Positions 8,146-16,668 of a stretch of 41,865 bases of DNA are shown in pieces. This DNA comes from Bacteroidales bacterium UBA1195 (GTDB taxonomy: Bacteria; Bacteroidota; Bacteroidia; Bacteroidales; WCHB1-69). Both the position numbers and the translations under genes were made by a program. The first letter of the stretch is position 1. Each line of letters opens with the position of its first letter. Location: contig DBYD01000042.1 in the NCBI GenBank assembly GCA_002309855.1, positions 5,082 through 46,946 of the forward strand, given 5' to 3'. The notes under the pieces are model-generated. The model was not told where the DNA came from, ran no database searches, and worked only from the letters and a program-made list of their open reading frames with translations.

Positions 8146-8571
8146 ATGCCTCCAATCCGAAGCCGGAGCACAAGGGTGAACCTCCTGTTGTGCCTGCTGA
8201 TAGCCGCAGGATGCTGGTTTATGATGAAAATGTCAAAAACCTACCGTGTGGATTACAGCTACCAGTTGAGCCTCAAAAATGTGCCGGACGCAAAAGCATC
8301 AATATACCAATCCGATTCTGTTTGTGTTGTTACATTGGAGGACAAAGGGCTGGCTCTTCTTTCTGCGGATTTGCGCTCCAAAAAACTGGCTTTGGATTAT
8401 GACAAGCTCTTTACTGATTATCAGAAAGGGCGCAATTCGGTGCGTGTGAGCCAGAGCCAGCTGGTGGAGTACCTGAAACAGGACCGCCGCTTTTCCAACA
8501 GCCTGCAGAGCATCAGCCTCGGCAGTCTCCATTTCAACTTTGAAAGCCGTCCCGAGACGGAAAAGGAATGA
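8146..8571 (+). CDS. Short YbbR-like membrane-anchored protein
   Basis: Protein of 141 residues with one N-terminal membrane helix (about 11-27, VNLLLCLLIAAGCWFMM) and an extracytoplasmic part that begins like a single YbbR repeat (YSYQLSLKNVPDAKASIYQ). Bacteroidota YbbR proteins next to yajC are usually more than twice as long with several repeats, so this is a shortened version that appears intact (no stops or frameshift). Family assignment rests on position and on the N-terminal third, so it is moderate. Its stop overlaps the next start (ATGA). Confidence 0.6.
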   Translation: MPPIRSRSTRVNLLLCLLIAAGCWFMMKMSKTYRVDYSYQLSLKNVPDAKASIYQSDSVCVVTLEDKGLALLSADLRSKKLALDYDKLFTDYQKGRNSVRVSQSQLVEYLKQDRRFSNSLQSISLGSLHFNFESRPETEKE

Positions 8572-9515
8572 TTTATCCTTGGGGCGACAGCCGTCGCTAT
8601 CACGCTTATTCCTCATATCTTAAAAGCCTGTTTGGCACGAGGGTGCAGAAACTGAGCCTACATGCCGGTTTTACCTGTCCCAACCGTGACGGACGCATCG
8701 GTTATGGCGGTTGCACCTACTGTGACAATTCCGCCTTCAACCCATCCTATTGCGACCCTTCCAAATCCATTGTGCAGCAGCTGGAGGAGGGAATGGCGTT
8801 CCATCGATGGCGGTATCGCAAGGCTGTTTCATACATGGCATATTTCCAGGCTTATACCAACACTTATGCTCCGTTGGAGCAGCTTAAGAAACTATATGCG
8901 GAGGCATTGTCTTTGCCTGATGTGGTGGGGCTGGTGATAGGCACACGTCCTGATTGTGTTGATGATGCCTTGCTCTCTTTTCTTGCGCAACTGGCCGAAA
9001 CCCGTTATGTGATGCTTGAGTATGGCGTGGAGAGCTGTAACGACCGGACCCTTGCCATAGTTAACCGCGGACATGATTTCGCAACCTCGGTGCGTGCGTT
9101 GGAAAAAACGCGGCAGTATGGCCTGCCGGCCGGGATCCATCTGATGTTCGGCCTTCCCGACGAAGCGCCGGAGGAATGGCTGCAATGGGCGGATTTGATC
9201 TCCTCACTGCCTGTCAGCACCGTGAAATTCCATCAGTTGCAGATAATCCGTAACACGCCGATGGCGGAGCTCTATTCGCAGGAGCCGCAACGATTCCATA
9301 CATTTGAGTTTCATGAATACATAGATTTCATTATAGATTTTCTGGAGCGGCTGAATCCGGAAGTGATGGTGGAGCGGTTTGCAGGGGAGGTGCCGCCCCG
9401 TTTTCTGCAGGTGCAGATGTGGGATTCCATCCGGAACGAAAAACTGGTGCAGGTGGTTGAACGTAGGCTTGTGGAGCGGGATACGTTTCAGGGCCGCCTG
9501 TTCAGTTTGTCATAA
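8568..9515 (+). CDS. Radical SAM protein, YhcC family (TIGR01212)
   Basis: Member of the YhcC-type radical SAM family, 315 residues, function in the literature unsettled. The iron-sulfur cysteines are C37, C49 and C52 in CPNRDGRIGYGGCTYC, a wide C-x11-C-x2-C spacing characteristic of this family rather than the usual CxxxCxxC. Other signatures are MAYFQAYTNTYAP, GTRPDCVDD and MLEYGVES. The start overlaps the YbbR-like stop by four bases, indicating coupled translation. Its 3' end overlaps the convergent membrane enzyme gene by 28 bases. Confidence 0.9.
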   Translation: MIYPWGDSRRYHAYSSYLKSLFGTRVQKLSLHAGFTCPNRDGRIGYGGCTYCDNSAFNPSYCDPSKSIVQQLEEGMAFHRWRYRKAVSYMAYFQAYTNTYAPLEQLKKLYAEALSLPDVVGLVIGTRPDCVDDALLSFLAQLAETRYVMLEYGVESCNDRTLAIVNRGHDFATSVRALEKTRQYGLPAGIHLMFGLPDEAPEEWLQWADLISSLPVSTVKFHQLQIIRNTPMAELYSQEPQRFHTFEFHEYIDFIIDFLERLNPEVMVERFAGEVPPRFLQVQMWDSIRNEKLVQVVERRLVERDTFQGRLFSLS

Positions 9516-11386
9516 GCCTGCTGTATCATCGAAAATCCGTATCTCCGCATGGAATCGGCTTTTGTCTTGTATTCCGGCAGCAGGTTGACGGTCTCATGGT
9601 TCCGGTAGCGGTACAGGTTTTCATTGCCGTCGCTCATGCGGTATCGGTAGAAAAAGATGGAATCCAGCACACCAATTTTGTCGTCTGCACTGAAATAGGC
9701 GTAGGGCCGCTGTTGCCGCTGCAGGTCGATTCCGGCAGGGTTGTCGTTTCCTGCATGAAAGATCATGCCGGCTATGGTCGGGCCGATGTCGGTTTGGAGT
9801 GCGAGGTCGCTGCGCCGGTCCGGTTGGATTTGTCCGGGGCAGTAGAAGAGCAACGGCACATGATGGTAGGAGAGCGGCATGTCGTAAAGGCTCTCGTCGG
9901 AGGAACCATGGTCGGCAACAAAGACAAACAGCGTATTGGCGAACCATGAAGCCTGTTTTGCCTTGCGGATGAACCGTCCGATGGCCCAGTCGGCATATTC
10001 CACCATCTTTTCGCTTATGTTCTTGGAACGGGGTTCCCATCCGATGTCATCCGGCAGGATGTATGGGTTGTGGTCGCTTGCGGTCATCAGGCAGGCGAAA
10101 AAGGGTTGGCGCTCCTTGTCAAGTTCTTCGATAGCGCGGTCAAACATCACGTGGTCAGGCACTCCAAGCGTGCTTTTCACCTCTTTGGCGGGATAGTCCT
10201 TCTGGGAAATGATGCGCCGGATTCCGTTGGCATACAGGAAACCGGCCACGTTGTCAAACTGTTCGTCGTGGGTGGTGAAGTATATGGTCTGGTAGCCTTT
10301 CGAGTGGAATAATGCGGGCATCCCGTCAATTTTCGGAATCACCGTCCATTTCATACTGTGCCTTCCCGGAATGGCCGGTTGGGAAAAGAGTGTCGAATAG
10401 ATTCCGTTGTGTGTGTGTATGCCTGCGCTGTATGCGTTCTCAAAGTTGAGAGAACCGGCAATCAGGCTGTCCAGATGCGGTGTGAGGTGCCGTTCCGGAC
10501 GGAAATGCCCCACCTTGCATGCGGCCATGGATTCCATAATGACAACCACCACATTGCAGTCCGGTGACAGCCGGATTATTCCTGTTGTGTCGTGTCGCGG
10601 TTCCGGGAGCCATCCGGTAGATACCTGCCGGGCAGCCTCAGAATCAATGAGGTGCAGCTCCTTGTTCTTTTTGGCTTCGCGCATACTGCTTAGCAGGGTG
10701 AACATTGGGTTCAGCCCCAGCTGGTTCAGAAATGCGTTGTCTGAGAAATAGGCGGTGCCGGTGCGGATCGGGCTTTTTATCGAGAGCCGTCCGCGCATTC
10801 CAATCATACAGCAGCCTGCCATCAGTATTCCGAGCAGGATTGCAGGCAGAAGGCGTTCCGGTTTTTCAACTTGGGTCAGCCAGCGGAGCCGTATGCGCCG
10901 CATCAGCATCACATAACAGAAGCCGACAGCGAGAAAGAGGAACAGGTAAAGGATGAACGCAGGCTCCTCCACAATCATCTTCACAACAAACGGCAGTGAA
11001 TCCATCCAGCTGAAAGCGGAAATGTTCAGACGTGTGAAGAAATAGTTGAAATAGGGTATGTCGGCGGCACAGGCCAGGAAGGCTGTCAGGTACAGCAGCA
11101 CCGTAAGGAGATGCCATCCCCGATAGTAGCCGTCGCGTCGCATGCCGCACAGGTGGCCGGCCAAAATACCGACCAGCGGTAGGGAGAGTATATAGCAGCT
11201 TATGACTGTGTCGAAGCGCAGCCCCATTGCGAATGCCTTCCAGAGCCCGCTCCCCCAATTTTGTGGGCCTGAATGAATCCTGAACGCCAATGTGTTTGTT
11301 ATGCGGAACAGCATGAACAGGCCCATTCCCAGCAGGTAGGTCGTGAGCAGATAGGATAAGGGTCGGCCTTTGTGTTTCTTTTCCAT
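9488..11386 (-). CDS. LtaS-like sulfatase/phosphoglycerol transferase family membrane enzyme
   Basis: Integral membrane protein of 632 residues. The first 200 or so residues hold about five membrane helices; the rest is a periplasmic alkaline-phosphatase-fold domain. Metal and nucleophile motifs are present: VVVIMESM (Glu285), the nucleophile threonine in AGIHTHNGIYST (Thr325) and FVADHGSSDE near the C-terminus. Relatives transfer phosphoglycerol or phosphoethanolamine groups or act as sulfatases; the substrate here cannot be told. It starts 16 bases beyond the terminator of the ribosomal operon, so it is probably expressed at low level by read-through or from an unseen promoter. Confidence 0.85.
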   Translation of the reverse strand: MEKKHKGRPLSYLLTTYLLGMGLFMLFRITNTLAFRIHSGPQNWGSGLWKAFAMGLRFDTVISCYILSLPLVGILAGHLCGMRRDGYYRGWHLLTVLLYLTAFLACAADIPYFNYFFTRLNISAFSWMDSLPFVVKMIVEEPAFILYLFLFLAVGFCYVMLMRRIRLRWLTQVEKPERLLPAILLGILMAGCCMIGMRGRLSIKSPIRTGTAYFSDNAFLNQLGLNPMFTLLSSMREAKKNKELHLIDSEAARQVSTGWLPEPRHDTTGIIRLSPDCNVVVVIMESMAACKVGHFRPERHLTPHLDSLIAGSLNFENAYSAGIHTHNGIYSTLFSQPAIPGRHSMKWTVIPKIDGMPALFHSKGYQTIYFTTHDEQFDNVAGFLYANGIRRIISQKDYPAKEVKSTLGVPDHVMFDRAIEELDKERQPFFACLMTASDHNPYILPDDIGWEPRSKNISEKMVEYADWAIGRFIRKAKQASWFANTLFVFVADHGSSDESLYDMPLSYHHVPLLFYCPGQIQPDRRSDLALQTDIGPTIAGMIFHAGNDNPAGIDLQRQQRPYAYFSADDKIGVLDSIFFYRYRMSDGNENLYRYRNHETVNLLPEYKTKADSMRRYGFSMIQQAYDKLNRRP

Positions 11387-11401
11387 ATCGGCGGTATGAC
11401 A

Positions 11402-11434
11402 GAAAAAAAGAGGATTTGTGCAAATCCTCTTTTC
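11402..11434 (-). terminator. Terminator of the rpsF-rpsR-rplI operon
   Basis: AAAGAGGATTTG and its exact complement CAAATCCTCTTT form a 12-bp stem around a 2-base loop; on the minus strand it is followed by TTTTTTTCT. It lies 21 bases after the rplI stop. Confidence 0.92.
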
Positions 11435-11454
11435 TAATGTTCAAAATAGATATG

Positions 11455-11904
11455 TTATTCTGCAACCACTTCAACGGGCAGTTCCACATGCACCTCCTTG
11501 TGGAGGTTCACCATCGCCTTGTAATTGCCGACGGTCTTGACATGCTGCTCGTTCACCACGATTTTCTTACGGTCGATGGTGATGTTGTGGTCATTTTGCA
11601 GTGCCTCGGCAATCATGCCGTTGGTGATGGAACCGTAAATGGTGCCCTCTTCCGTTGCCTTGACAGCCAGCTTGACGGTGACATTCTCCAACAGTTTGGC
11701 CAGTGATTCCGCATCGGTTTTGATCTTGGCCAGTTTGCGGCTGCGCTGACGGAGATTCTCAGCAAGCACTTTCTTGTTGCTCTCAGTGGCCTGGATAGCC
11801 AGTTTGTTTGGGAACAAATAGTTGCGGGCATAACCGTTTTTCACGTTGACGATTTCGTCGGCATAGCCCAAATTGGCGACGTCTTCCTTTAAGATAATTT
11901 CCAT
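11455..11904 (-). CDS. rplI: 50S ribosomal protein L9
   Basis: L9 of 149 residues, normal length. The N-terminal rRNA-binding domain has the family signature (MEIILKEDVANLGYADEIVNV and GYARNYLFPNKLA), followed by the long connecting helix and the C-terminal domain. Its ATG overlaps the rpsR stop by one base (TAATG), so translation is coupled. Last gene of the ribosomal operon. Confidence 0.97.
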   Translation of the reverse strand: MEIILKEDVANLGYADEIVNVKNGYARNYLFPNKLAIQATESNKKVLAENLRQRSRKLAKIKTDAESLAKLLENVTVKLAVKATEEGTIYGSITNGMIAEALQNDHNITIDRKKIVVNEQHVKTVGNYKAMVNLHKEVHVELPVEVVAE

Positions 11905-12194
11905 TATTTGTTTCCTCCCATGTTTTCTTTTAAGTTATCACCCACAAACGGCAGCAAGGCGATCTGCCGTGCCCTTTTTACGGCCTGTGCCACCTTTTTC
12001 TGATACTTCAGGGAAGTACCGGTCAGACGTCTCGGCAAAATCTTACCCTGGTCGTTGATGAAGCGGGTCAGATATTGTGCGTCTTTATAATCAATGTATT
12101 TGATTCCTAATTTTTTGAAACGGCAGAACTTTTTCTTTTTAATGTCCACCGCAATCGGGGTTAAATATTTGATATCTGAATTTGCCTGTGCCAT
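11904..12194 (-). CDS. rpsR: 30S ribosomal protein S18
   Basis: S18 of 96 residues. The conserved core is present (KKKFCRFKK, DYKDAQYLTRFIND and GKILPRRLTGTSLKYQKKV). It lies between rpsF (11-base gap) and rplI (1-base overlap), the usual Bacteroidota order. A cysteine in KFCRFKK is kept, as in many zinc-associated S18 variants, but no second cysteine is present. Confidence 0.97.
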   Translation of the reverse strand: MAQANSDIKYLTPIAVDIKKKKFCRFKKLGIKYIDYKDAQYLTRFINDQGKILPRRLTGTSLKYQKKVAQAVKRARQIALLPFVGDNLKENMGGNK

Positions 12195-12205
12195 ACCTCT
12201 CGATT

Positions 12206-12562
12206 TTATTCGTTATCACTGTTTTTCTTTTCGCTTCTGTTCTGACGGCGGCGTTCGTTGTACTGGATGCCGTATTTGTCCAGCATGACGGTCATGAAGC
12301 GGATGATTTTCTCGTCACGTTTGTACTGGATCTCCAGATTCTTGATAAAGGAGCCGTCCGCCTTGAACTCAAAGAGCTGGTAAAAGCCGGAGGTCTTTTT
12401 CGCGATCGGGTAGGCCAACTTCTTCATGCCCCAGTTCTCACTGTTGACAATTTCACATCCATTGTCAAGCATGAACTTCTCAAATTTGTTTACCGTTTCC
12501 TTCATCTGTTCTTCAGACAAAACGGGAGTCATAATGAAAACGGTTTCGTACTGGTTAATCAT
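12206..12562 (-). CDS. rpsF: 30S ribosomal protein S6
   Basis: S6 of 118 residues, partner of S18 on the ribosome platform. The signature YETVFIMTPVLSEEQ, GMKKLAYPI and the core ending near FMTVMLDKYG are typical. First gene of the operon. No promoter box matching TAnnTTTG was seen in the 60-base leader, which lies directly after the tRNA terminator. Confidence 0.97.
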   Translation of the reverse strand: MINQYETVFIMTPVLSEEQMKETVNKFEKFMLDNGCEIVNSENWGMKKLAYPIAKKTSGFYQLFEFKADGSFIKNLEIQYKRDEKIIRFMTVMLDKYGIQYNERRRQNRSEKKNSDNE

Positions 12563-12623
12563 TTTACTGATAATTAAATGTTTATTAAGTTAATTAAAAA
12601 TTTGTCAAATAACTCAGCCAAAA

Positions 12624-12652
12624 ATTGGCAAAAAGATAAACTTTTTGCCAAT
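12624..12652 (-). terminator. Terminator after the tRNA-Leu pair
   Basis: ATTGGCAAAAAG and its exact complement CTTTTTGCCAAT (12 bp) flank a 5-base loop; on the minus strand a TTTTTGG tail follows. It begins 4 bases after the tRNA-Leu(CAG) acceptor stem. Confidence 0.85.
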
Positions 12653-12656
12653 CGGT

Positions 12657-12739
12657 GCTCCGAACAAGAGTCGAACTTGCACGGGCGTTCGCCCACTACA
12701 CCCTGAATGTAGCGCGTCTACCAATTCCGCCATCGGAGC
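12657..12739 (-). tRNA. tRNA-Leu (anticodon CAG)
   Basis: The acceptor stem pairs GCTCCGA with TCGGAGC; the D-arm contains the Leu-type GGAATTGGTAGACGCG; the anticodon stem CTACA/TGTAG encloses TTCAGGG, giving CAG. A long variable arm (GTGGGCGAACGCCC) is present, as expected for a class II leucine tRNA. The T-loop reads GTTCGACTC. CCA is not encoded (ACCG follows). Confidence 0.95.
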
Positions 12740-12752
12740 TGCTTGGTGCAGT

Positions 12753-12835
12753 GTCCGGGACAAGACTTGAACTTGCACGGCCTTCCGGCCACCACCCCCT
12801 CAAAGTGGCGTGTCTACCAATTCCACCACCCGGAC
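12753..12835 (-). tRNA. tRNA-Leu (anticodon GAG)
   Basis: The acceptor stem pairs GTCCGGG with CCCGGAC; the anticodon stem CCACT/GGTGG encloses TTGAGGG, giving GAG. The long variable arm (GGTGGCCGGAAGGCC) and Leu-type D-arm match the neighbouring tRNA-Leu(CAG), which lies 13 bases downstream in the same transcript. CCA is not encoded. Confidence 0.95.
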
Positions 12836-12848
12836 ATTTTCGTGGGTG

Positions 12849-12856
12849 CAAAAGTA
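12849..12856 (-). promoter_or_regulatory. Bacteroidota -7 promoter box for the tRNA-Leu operon
   Basis: On the minus strand the sequence is TACTTTTG, a perfect TAnnTTTG box, 13 bases before the tRNA-Leu(GAG) 5' end. The tRNA-Ala gene at 35080 has the identical octamer at almost the same distance. No clear -33 TTTG at the expected spacing. Confidence 0.7.
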
Positions 12857-13017
12857 GGCAAAATCCAAATATCCCGCATCATTTTCCATAAAAAAAAATC
12901 TTAAAGACTATTAATTGTATTTCAATGTTTTATATTTTCATGGTAATGTTTATCCATGTCAAGCCAGCCTTTTGTATTGTGAAAAACCGCATGATTTTTC
13001 AACAACCGGCACATTTT

Positions 13018-14127
13018 TTATAGCAGGGTGCGGTCCCAATCCTTGTAGATTACATCGTATCCTTGCGCCCGGATCATCCGCTCGATTGTCTTGGGGTCAC
13101 GGTCATCGTTGATGTGGAACTGCTCCAGCTCGCGGTCGGGGTGGGCATAGCCGCCCGGGTCGGTGTGTGAGCCCGCGCTCACCGAGGTGACCCCCAATGT
13201 GATGAAGTGGTCGCGCATGGATGAGGTCTCCCGCGTGGACATCGAAATCTCCACATCGTGGTCAAAAATACGGAAGGCCCACAGCGTCTGTGCAAACTGT
13301 TTTTCGCTCATCAGGAAATTGGGTTGGTATCCGCCTGCGGCGGGACGCATCCGCGGGAACGACAGGCTGTATTTTGTCTTCCAGTAGTTTTTGGTCATGA
13401 ACTGCAGGTGCATGGCTAGGAAAACCATCTCGGTGCGCCACTCCTCCAGTCCGATAAGGGCGCCCATCCCCACGCGGTGTATTCCGGCCTGCGCCACTCG
13501 TTCGGGAGTGCCCAGGCGCCATGCGTAGTGGCTCTTCATCCCTTTCGGGTGATAGATTTTGTAACGGCTTTCATTGTAGGTCTCCTGGTAGATGTATACG
13601 CTGTTGCATCCGGCTTGTCCCATCCGGCGGTATTCCTCCACCTTCATGGGGTAGACCTCCAGGTTGATGGCGGCAAAATGGTCGCGGCAGAGCCTGATGG
13701 CATGTTCGATGTAGTCCGCCCCGGCGGCACGCGGATGCTCCCCGGTAAGCAGCAGCACATTGTCGTACCCCATCGATTTGATGACCTTTATCTCCTCCAG
13801 AATCTCCTCGTCGGTGAGTGTCTTGCGTGCGATATCGTTGTTGTGGTTGAAGCCGCAGTAGATGCAGTGGTTGCTGCACTCGTTGGAAAGGTACATCGGT
13901 ATGTAGAGCAGGATTACCTTGCCGAAACGCTGCTGAGTGTAGTGGCGCGACAATTGTGCCATCTGCTCCAGATACGGCTCCGCTGCGGGTGAAACCAGCG
14001 CCTTGAAATCCTCAATGGTCGGGGTCTCCTTGGCGAGGGCGCGGCGTACGTCGGCATCCGTTTTCTCGTAAACGCTGCGTGTCACATCGTCCCAGACCAG
14101 ATCTTTGATGGTGTCGTAGAATTCCAT
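13018..14127 (-). CDS. thiH: 2-iminoacetate synthase ThiH
   Basis: Radical SAM enzyme that cleaves tyrosine to dehydroglycine (2-iminoacetate) for the thiazole half of thiamine, working with ThiG. The chosen start at 14127 gives a 369-residue protein beginning MEFYDTIKDL and is preceded by a strong AGGAGG; an upstream extension of the frame runs into thiC and is rejected. The cluster cysteines are C84, C88 and C91 (CSNHCIYC). Family segments LLTGEHP, VYPMKVEEY and YKIYHPKGMKSHY are present. It follows thiC after 11 bases. The 180 bases between its stop and the tRNA genes hold only the tRNA promoter. Confidence 0.96.
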   Translation of the reverse strand: MEFYDTIKDLVWDDVTRSVYEKTDADVRRALAKETPTIEDFKALVSPAAEPYLEQMAQLSRHYTQQRFGKVILLYIPMYLSNECSNHCIYCGFNHNNDIARKTLTDEEILEEIKVIKSMGYDNVLLLTGEHPRAAGADYIEHAIRLCRDHFAAINLEVYPMKVEEYRRMGQAGCNSVYIYQETYNESRYKIYHPKGMKSHYAWRLGTPERVAQAGIHRVGMGALIGLEEWRTEMVFLAMHLQFMTKNYWKTKYSLSFPRMRPAAGGYQPNFLMSEKQFAQTLWAFRIFDHDVEISMSTRETSSMRDHFITLGVTSVSAGSHTDPGGYAHPDRELEQFHINDDRDPKTIERMIRAQGYDVIYKDWDRTLL

Positions 14128-14138
14128 TTTGTGCCTCC

Positions 14139-15809
14139 TTATTCTGTGATTCTGCCTTGGGATGAGACTTCGCGCGAGATGCGCATGGCGCAGAAGTTGG
14201 GGCCACACATCGTGCAGTAGGGCGTGTGCCTGATCTTCTCCACACCATAGAACTCCTTGGCCTTTTCAGGGTCGAGGGCGAGGTTGAACTGGTCTATCCA
14301 GCGGAACTCGAAGCGGGCTTTGCTCAGCGCGTTGTCGCGTTCGGCGGCCATCGGGTGGTGTTTGGCGAGGTCGGCGGCGTGGGCGGCAATCTTGTAGGTG
14401 ATGATGCCCTCGCGCACGTCGTCCTTGTTAGGCAGAGCAAGGTGCTCCTTCGGGGTGACGTAGCAGAGCATGGCGGTGCCGAACCAGCCTATCATTGCCG
14501 CGCCGATGGCGGAGGTGATGTGGTCGTAGGCGGGTGCGATGTCGATGGTGAGGGGTCCGAGCGTGTAGAACGGCGCGTCGTGGCACCACTCCTTCTGCAG
14601 TTCCATGTTTTCTTTTATCTTGTCCATCGGCACGTGGCCGGGGCCTTCGATGAGCACCTGCACGTTCTTTTCCCAGGCGCGGAGGCAGAGTTCGCCCATC
14701 ACCTTCAGCTCGCCGAGCTGGGCCTCGTCGTTGGCGTCGTGGGTGGAGCCCGGACGCAGGCCGTCGCCGATGCTGACCGCCACGTCGTATGAGGCCAGGA
14801 TATCGCAGATTTCGTCCCAGTGGGTGTATAGGAAGTTCTCCTCGTCATGGTCGCGCATCCACTTGGCCATGATGCTGCCGCCGCGGGAGACGCAGCCGGT
14901 CAGCCGCCTGGCCACGGCAGGAAGCAGGTTCTTCAGCAGTCCGGCATGGATGGTAAAGTAGTCCACACCCTGTTCGCACTGCTCGATAAGGGTGTCGCGG
15001 TAAATCTCCCATGTTAGTTCATCAGCTTTGCCGTTCACCTTTTCGAGTGCCTGATACATCGGCACAGTACCCATCGGCACGGGGCAGTTGCGGATGATCC
15101 ACTCGCGGGTCTGGTGGATGTGCTTGCCGGTGGAGAGGTCCATCAGCGTATCACCGCCGAGGCGTGCGCTGTAGACGCTCTTTTCAACCTCCTCCTCGAT
15201 GGAGGAGCCGAGGGCGGAATTGCCGATGTTGGTGTTGATTTTAACGAAGAACTTGCTGCCGATAATCATCGGCTCGGCCTCCGGGTGGTTGGGGTTGCAC
15301 GGGATGACGGCGCGTCCGGCGGCCACCTCGTCGCGCACGAATTCAGGCGTGATGTAGCTGTCGGGGTCGTCCTTGCCGAGGTTCTCACGGATGGCGATGT
15401 ATTCCATCTCCGGGGTCACCACACCCTGACGGGCCAGCGCCATCTGTGTGAAGGCGACGCCCTTTTTGGCCTTCTTAGGCAGATAGGTCAGCGGGAAGGC
15501 CACCTTCCTCTTCTCTTCGTCCGTAAGCTGCTCGTTGGTGTATTTTGATGTGAATTCGGTAAGCTGTACGAAGTTGTCATCGTTGGCGTGCCAGGCCTCT
15601 CGCAGGCGCGGGATCCCCTTCCGCACGTCGTGCCGGTAGTCCGGGTCGGTGAAGACTCCGCCGGTATCATAGAGGTTGATGGTTCCGTTGGGGATTCTCT
15701 TCCCCTCAATCACGGTGTCGGTCAGCAGCACCTGTTTCATTCCGACCTCGATGGGGAAGCGTTTCCCCTTCACGTGGATTTTCCTTATTCTGTTGTCGCA
15801 GTTTTCCAT
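14139..15809 (-). CDS. thiC: Phosphomethylpyrimidine synthase ThiC
   Basis: Radical SAM enzyme that rearranges aminoimidazole ribotide into HMP-phosphate, the pyrimidine half of thiamine. The 556-residue protein carries the C-terminal cluster motif C532-x2-C535-x4-C540 (CTMCGPNFC), unique to ThiC, and the SIGDGLRPGS, GPGHVPMDKI and YDHITSAIGAA motifs. It is co-oriented with thiG upstream (82-base gap carrying two REP-like hairpins) and thiH downstream. No TPP riboswitch is visible before it. Confidence 0.97.
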   Translation of the reverse strand: MENCDNRIRKIHVKGKRFPIEVGMKQVLLTDTVIEGKRIPNGTINLYDTGGVFTDPDYRHDVRKGIPRLREAWHANDDNFVQLTEFTSKYTNEQLTDEEKRKVAFPLTYLPKKAKKGVAFTQMALARQGVVTPEMEYIAIRENLGKDDPDSYITPEFVRDEVAAGRAVIPCNPNHPEAEPMIIGSKFFVKINTNIGNSALGSSIEEEVEKSVYSARLGGDTLMDLSTGKHIHQTREWIIRNCPVPMGTVPMYQALEKVNGKADELTWEIYRDTLIEQCEQGVDYFTIHAGLLKNLLPAVARRLTGCVSRGGSIMAKWMRDHDEENFLYTHWDEICDILASYDVAVSIGDGLRPGSTHDANDEAQLGELKVMGELCLRAWEKNVQVLIEGPGHVPMDKIKENMELQKEWCHDAPFYTLGPLTIDIAPAYDHITSAIGAAMIGWFGTAMLCYVTPKEHLALPNKDDVREGIITYKIAAHAADLAKHHPMAAERDNALSKARFEFRWIDQFNLALDPEKAKEFYGVEKIRHTPYCTMCGPNFCAMRISREVSSQGRITE

Positions 15810-15820
15810 TATCTTTTTTT

Positions 15821-15851
15821 ATAAGAGACGCCATGGTATGACGTCTTTACT
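15821..15851. repeat. REP-like palindromic element, copy 1
   Basis: A 31-base unit starting ATAAGAGACGCCATGG, whose arms AGACGCCAT and ATGACGTCT pair except for one C/A mismatch. A second copy starts 42 bases further on. The GAGACGC arm is shared with the palindrome inside the RAYT gene at 26515. Confidence 0.8.
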
Positions 15852-15862
15852 TGTTATCCTTT

Positions 15863-15893
15863 ATAAGAGACGCCATGATATGACGTCTTTACT
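15863..15893. repeat. REP-like palindromic element, copy 2
   Basis: Identical to copy 1 except for one base in the loop (CATGA instead of CATGG) and in the same orientation. Its last bases reach into the thiG stop codon, so the thiG transcript ends in this hairpin before thiC. Confidence 0.8.
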
Positions 15894-16668
15894 ATAACTC
15901 ATCCAGAAAGGCGGTCAGGGGTGAGGTGGCCGACGCAATGTCGCCGGTGACACCCAGCCCTGCCATGTGCGCCATGCGTCCGGCCTCGACAGCAAGGGCG
16001 AAGGCGCGTGCCATCTCCACAGGGTTGTCGGCAATGGCGATGGCGGTGTTTATTAGGCAGGCGTCCGCACCCATCTCCATTGCGTATGCGGCGTGGGATG
16101 GCGCCCCGATGCCCGCGTCAATCACCACCGGCACGTTGCTCTGTTCGATGATGATACGCAGCATCTCCTCGTTTTTGATGCCCTTGTTGGTCCCGATGGG
16201 GGCTGCCAGCGGCATCACGGTCACGGCACCCAGCTCCTCCAGTTGCTTGCATGCCACCGGGTCGGCCTGCACGTAGGGCATCACCTTGAAACCGAGTTTC
16301 ACCAGCTCTTCCGTCGCCTTCAGGGTTTCGCGGGTGTCGGGGAGCAGGTATTTCGGGTCGGGGTGGATTTCCAGCTTCAGCCAGTCCGTACCAAGGGCGG
16401 CGCGGTTCATTTTTGCTGCAAATACAGCCTCTTCCGCATTGCGCACCCCGGAGGTGTTTGGCAGCAGCATGCATTCCTTCGGAATGAAGTCGAGGATATT
16501 CTCGCTGCCGCTGTCCTGTGTGTTCAGCCGTTTCAGTGCGGTGGTCACCATTCCGGTGCCGGAGGCGATGATCGCTTCCTTCATCACTTGGTTGGAGGGG
16601 AATTTTCCGGTCCCCACAAATAGTCTTGAACGGAAAGTTCTGTCCGCTATCTTCAATATGTCTTCCAT
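15892..16668 (-). CDS. thiG: Thiazole synthase ThiG
   Basis: Forms the thiazole phosphate from deoxyxylulose phosphate, ThiS thiocarboxylate and dehydroglycine. TIM-barrel protein of 258 residues, normal length. The Schiff-base lysine is K98 in DWLKLEIHPD, and the phosphate-binding loop region is VVIDAGIGAPSHAAYAMEMG. The frame start MEDILKIADRTF matches the family N-terminus. It is followed by thiC and thiH on the same strand; thiS and thiE are about 6 kb upstream, unlike the compact thi operon of Bacteroides. Confidence 0.96.
   Translation of the reverse strand: MEDILKIADRTFRSRLFVGTGKFPSNQVMKEAIIASGTGMVTTALKRLNTQDSGSENILDFIPKECMLLPNTSGVRNAEEAVFAAKMNRAALGTDWLKLEIHPDPKYLLPDTRETLKATEELVKLGFKVMPYVQADPVACKQLEELGAVTVMPLAAPIGTNKGIKNEEMLRIIIEQSNVPVVIDAGIGAPSHAAYAMEMGADACLINTAIAIADNPVEMARAFALAVEAGRMAHMAGLGVTGDIASATSPLTAFLDEL

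Noticed and set aside
12563..12623. S6:S18 autoregulatory RNA motif before rpsF
   Set aside because: The leader is short, AT-rich and lacks a convincing stem with the expected conserved bulge.
14139..15824. Long plus-strand open frames opposite thiC, atpA and tdh
   Set aside because: They are antisense shadows with arginine-, valine- or histidine-biased composition and no family motifs.
15810..15891. TPP riboswitch upstream of thiC
   Set aside because: The region is filled by two REP-like hairpins and lacks the THI-box core.
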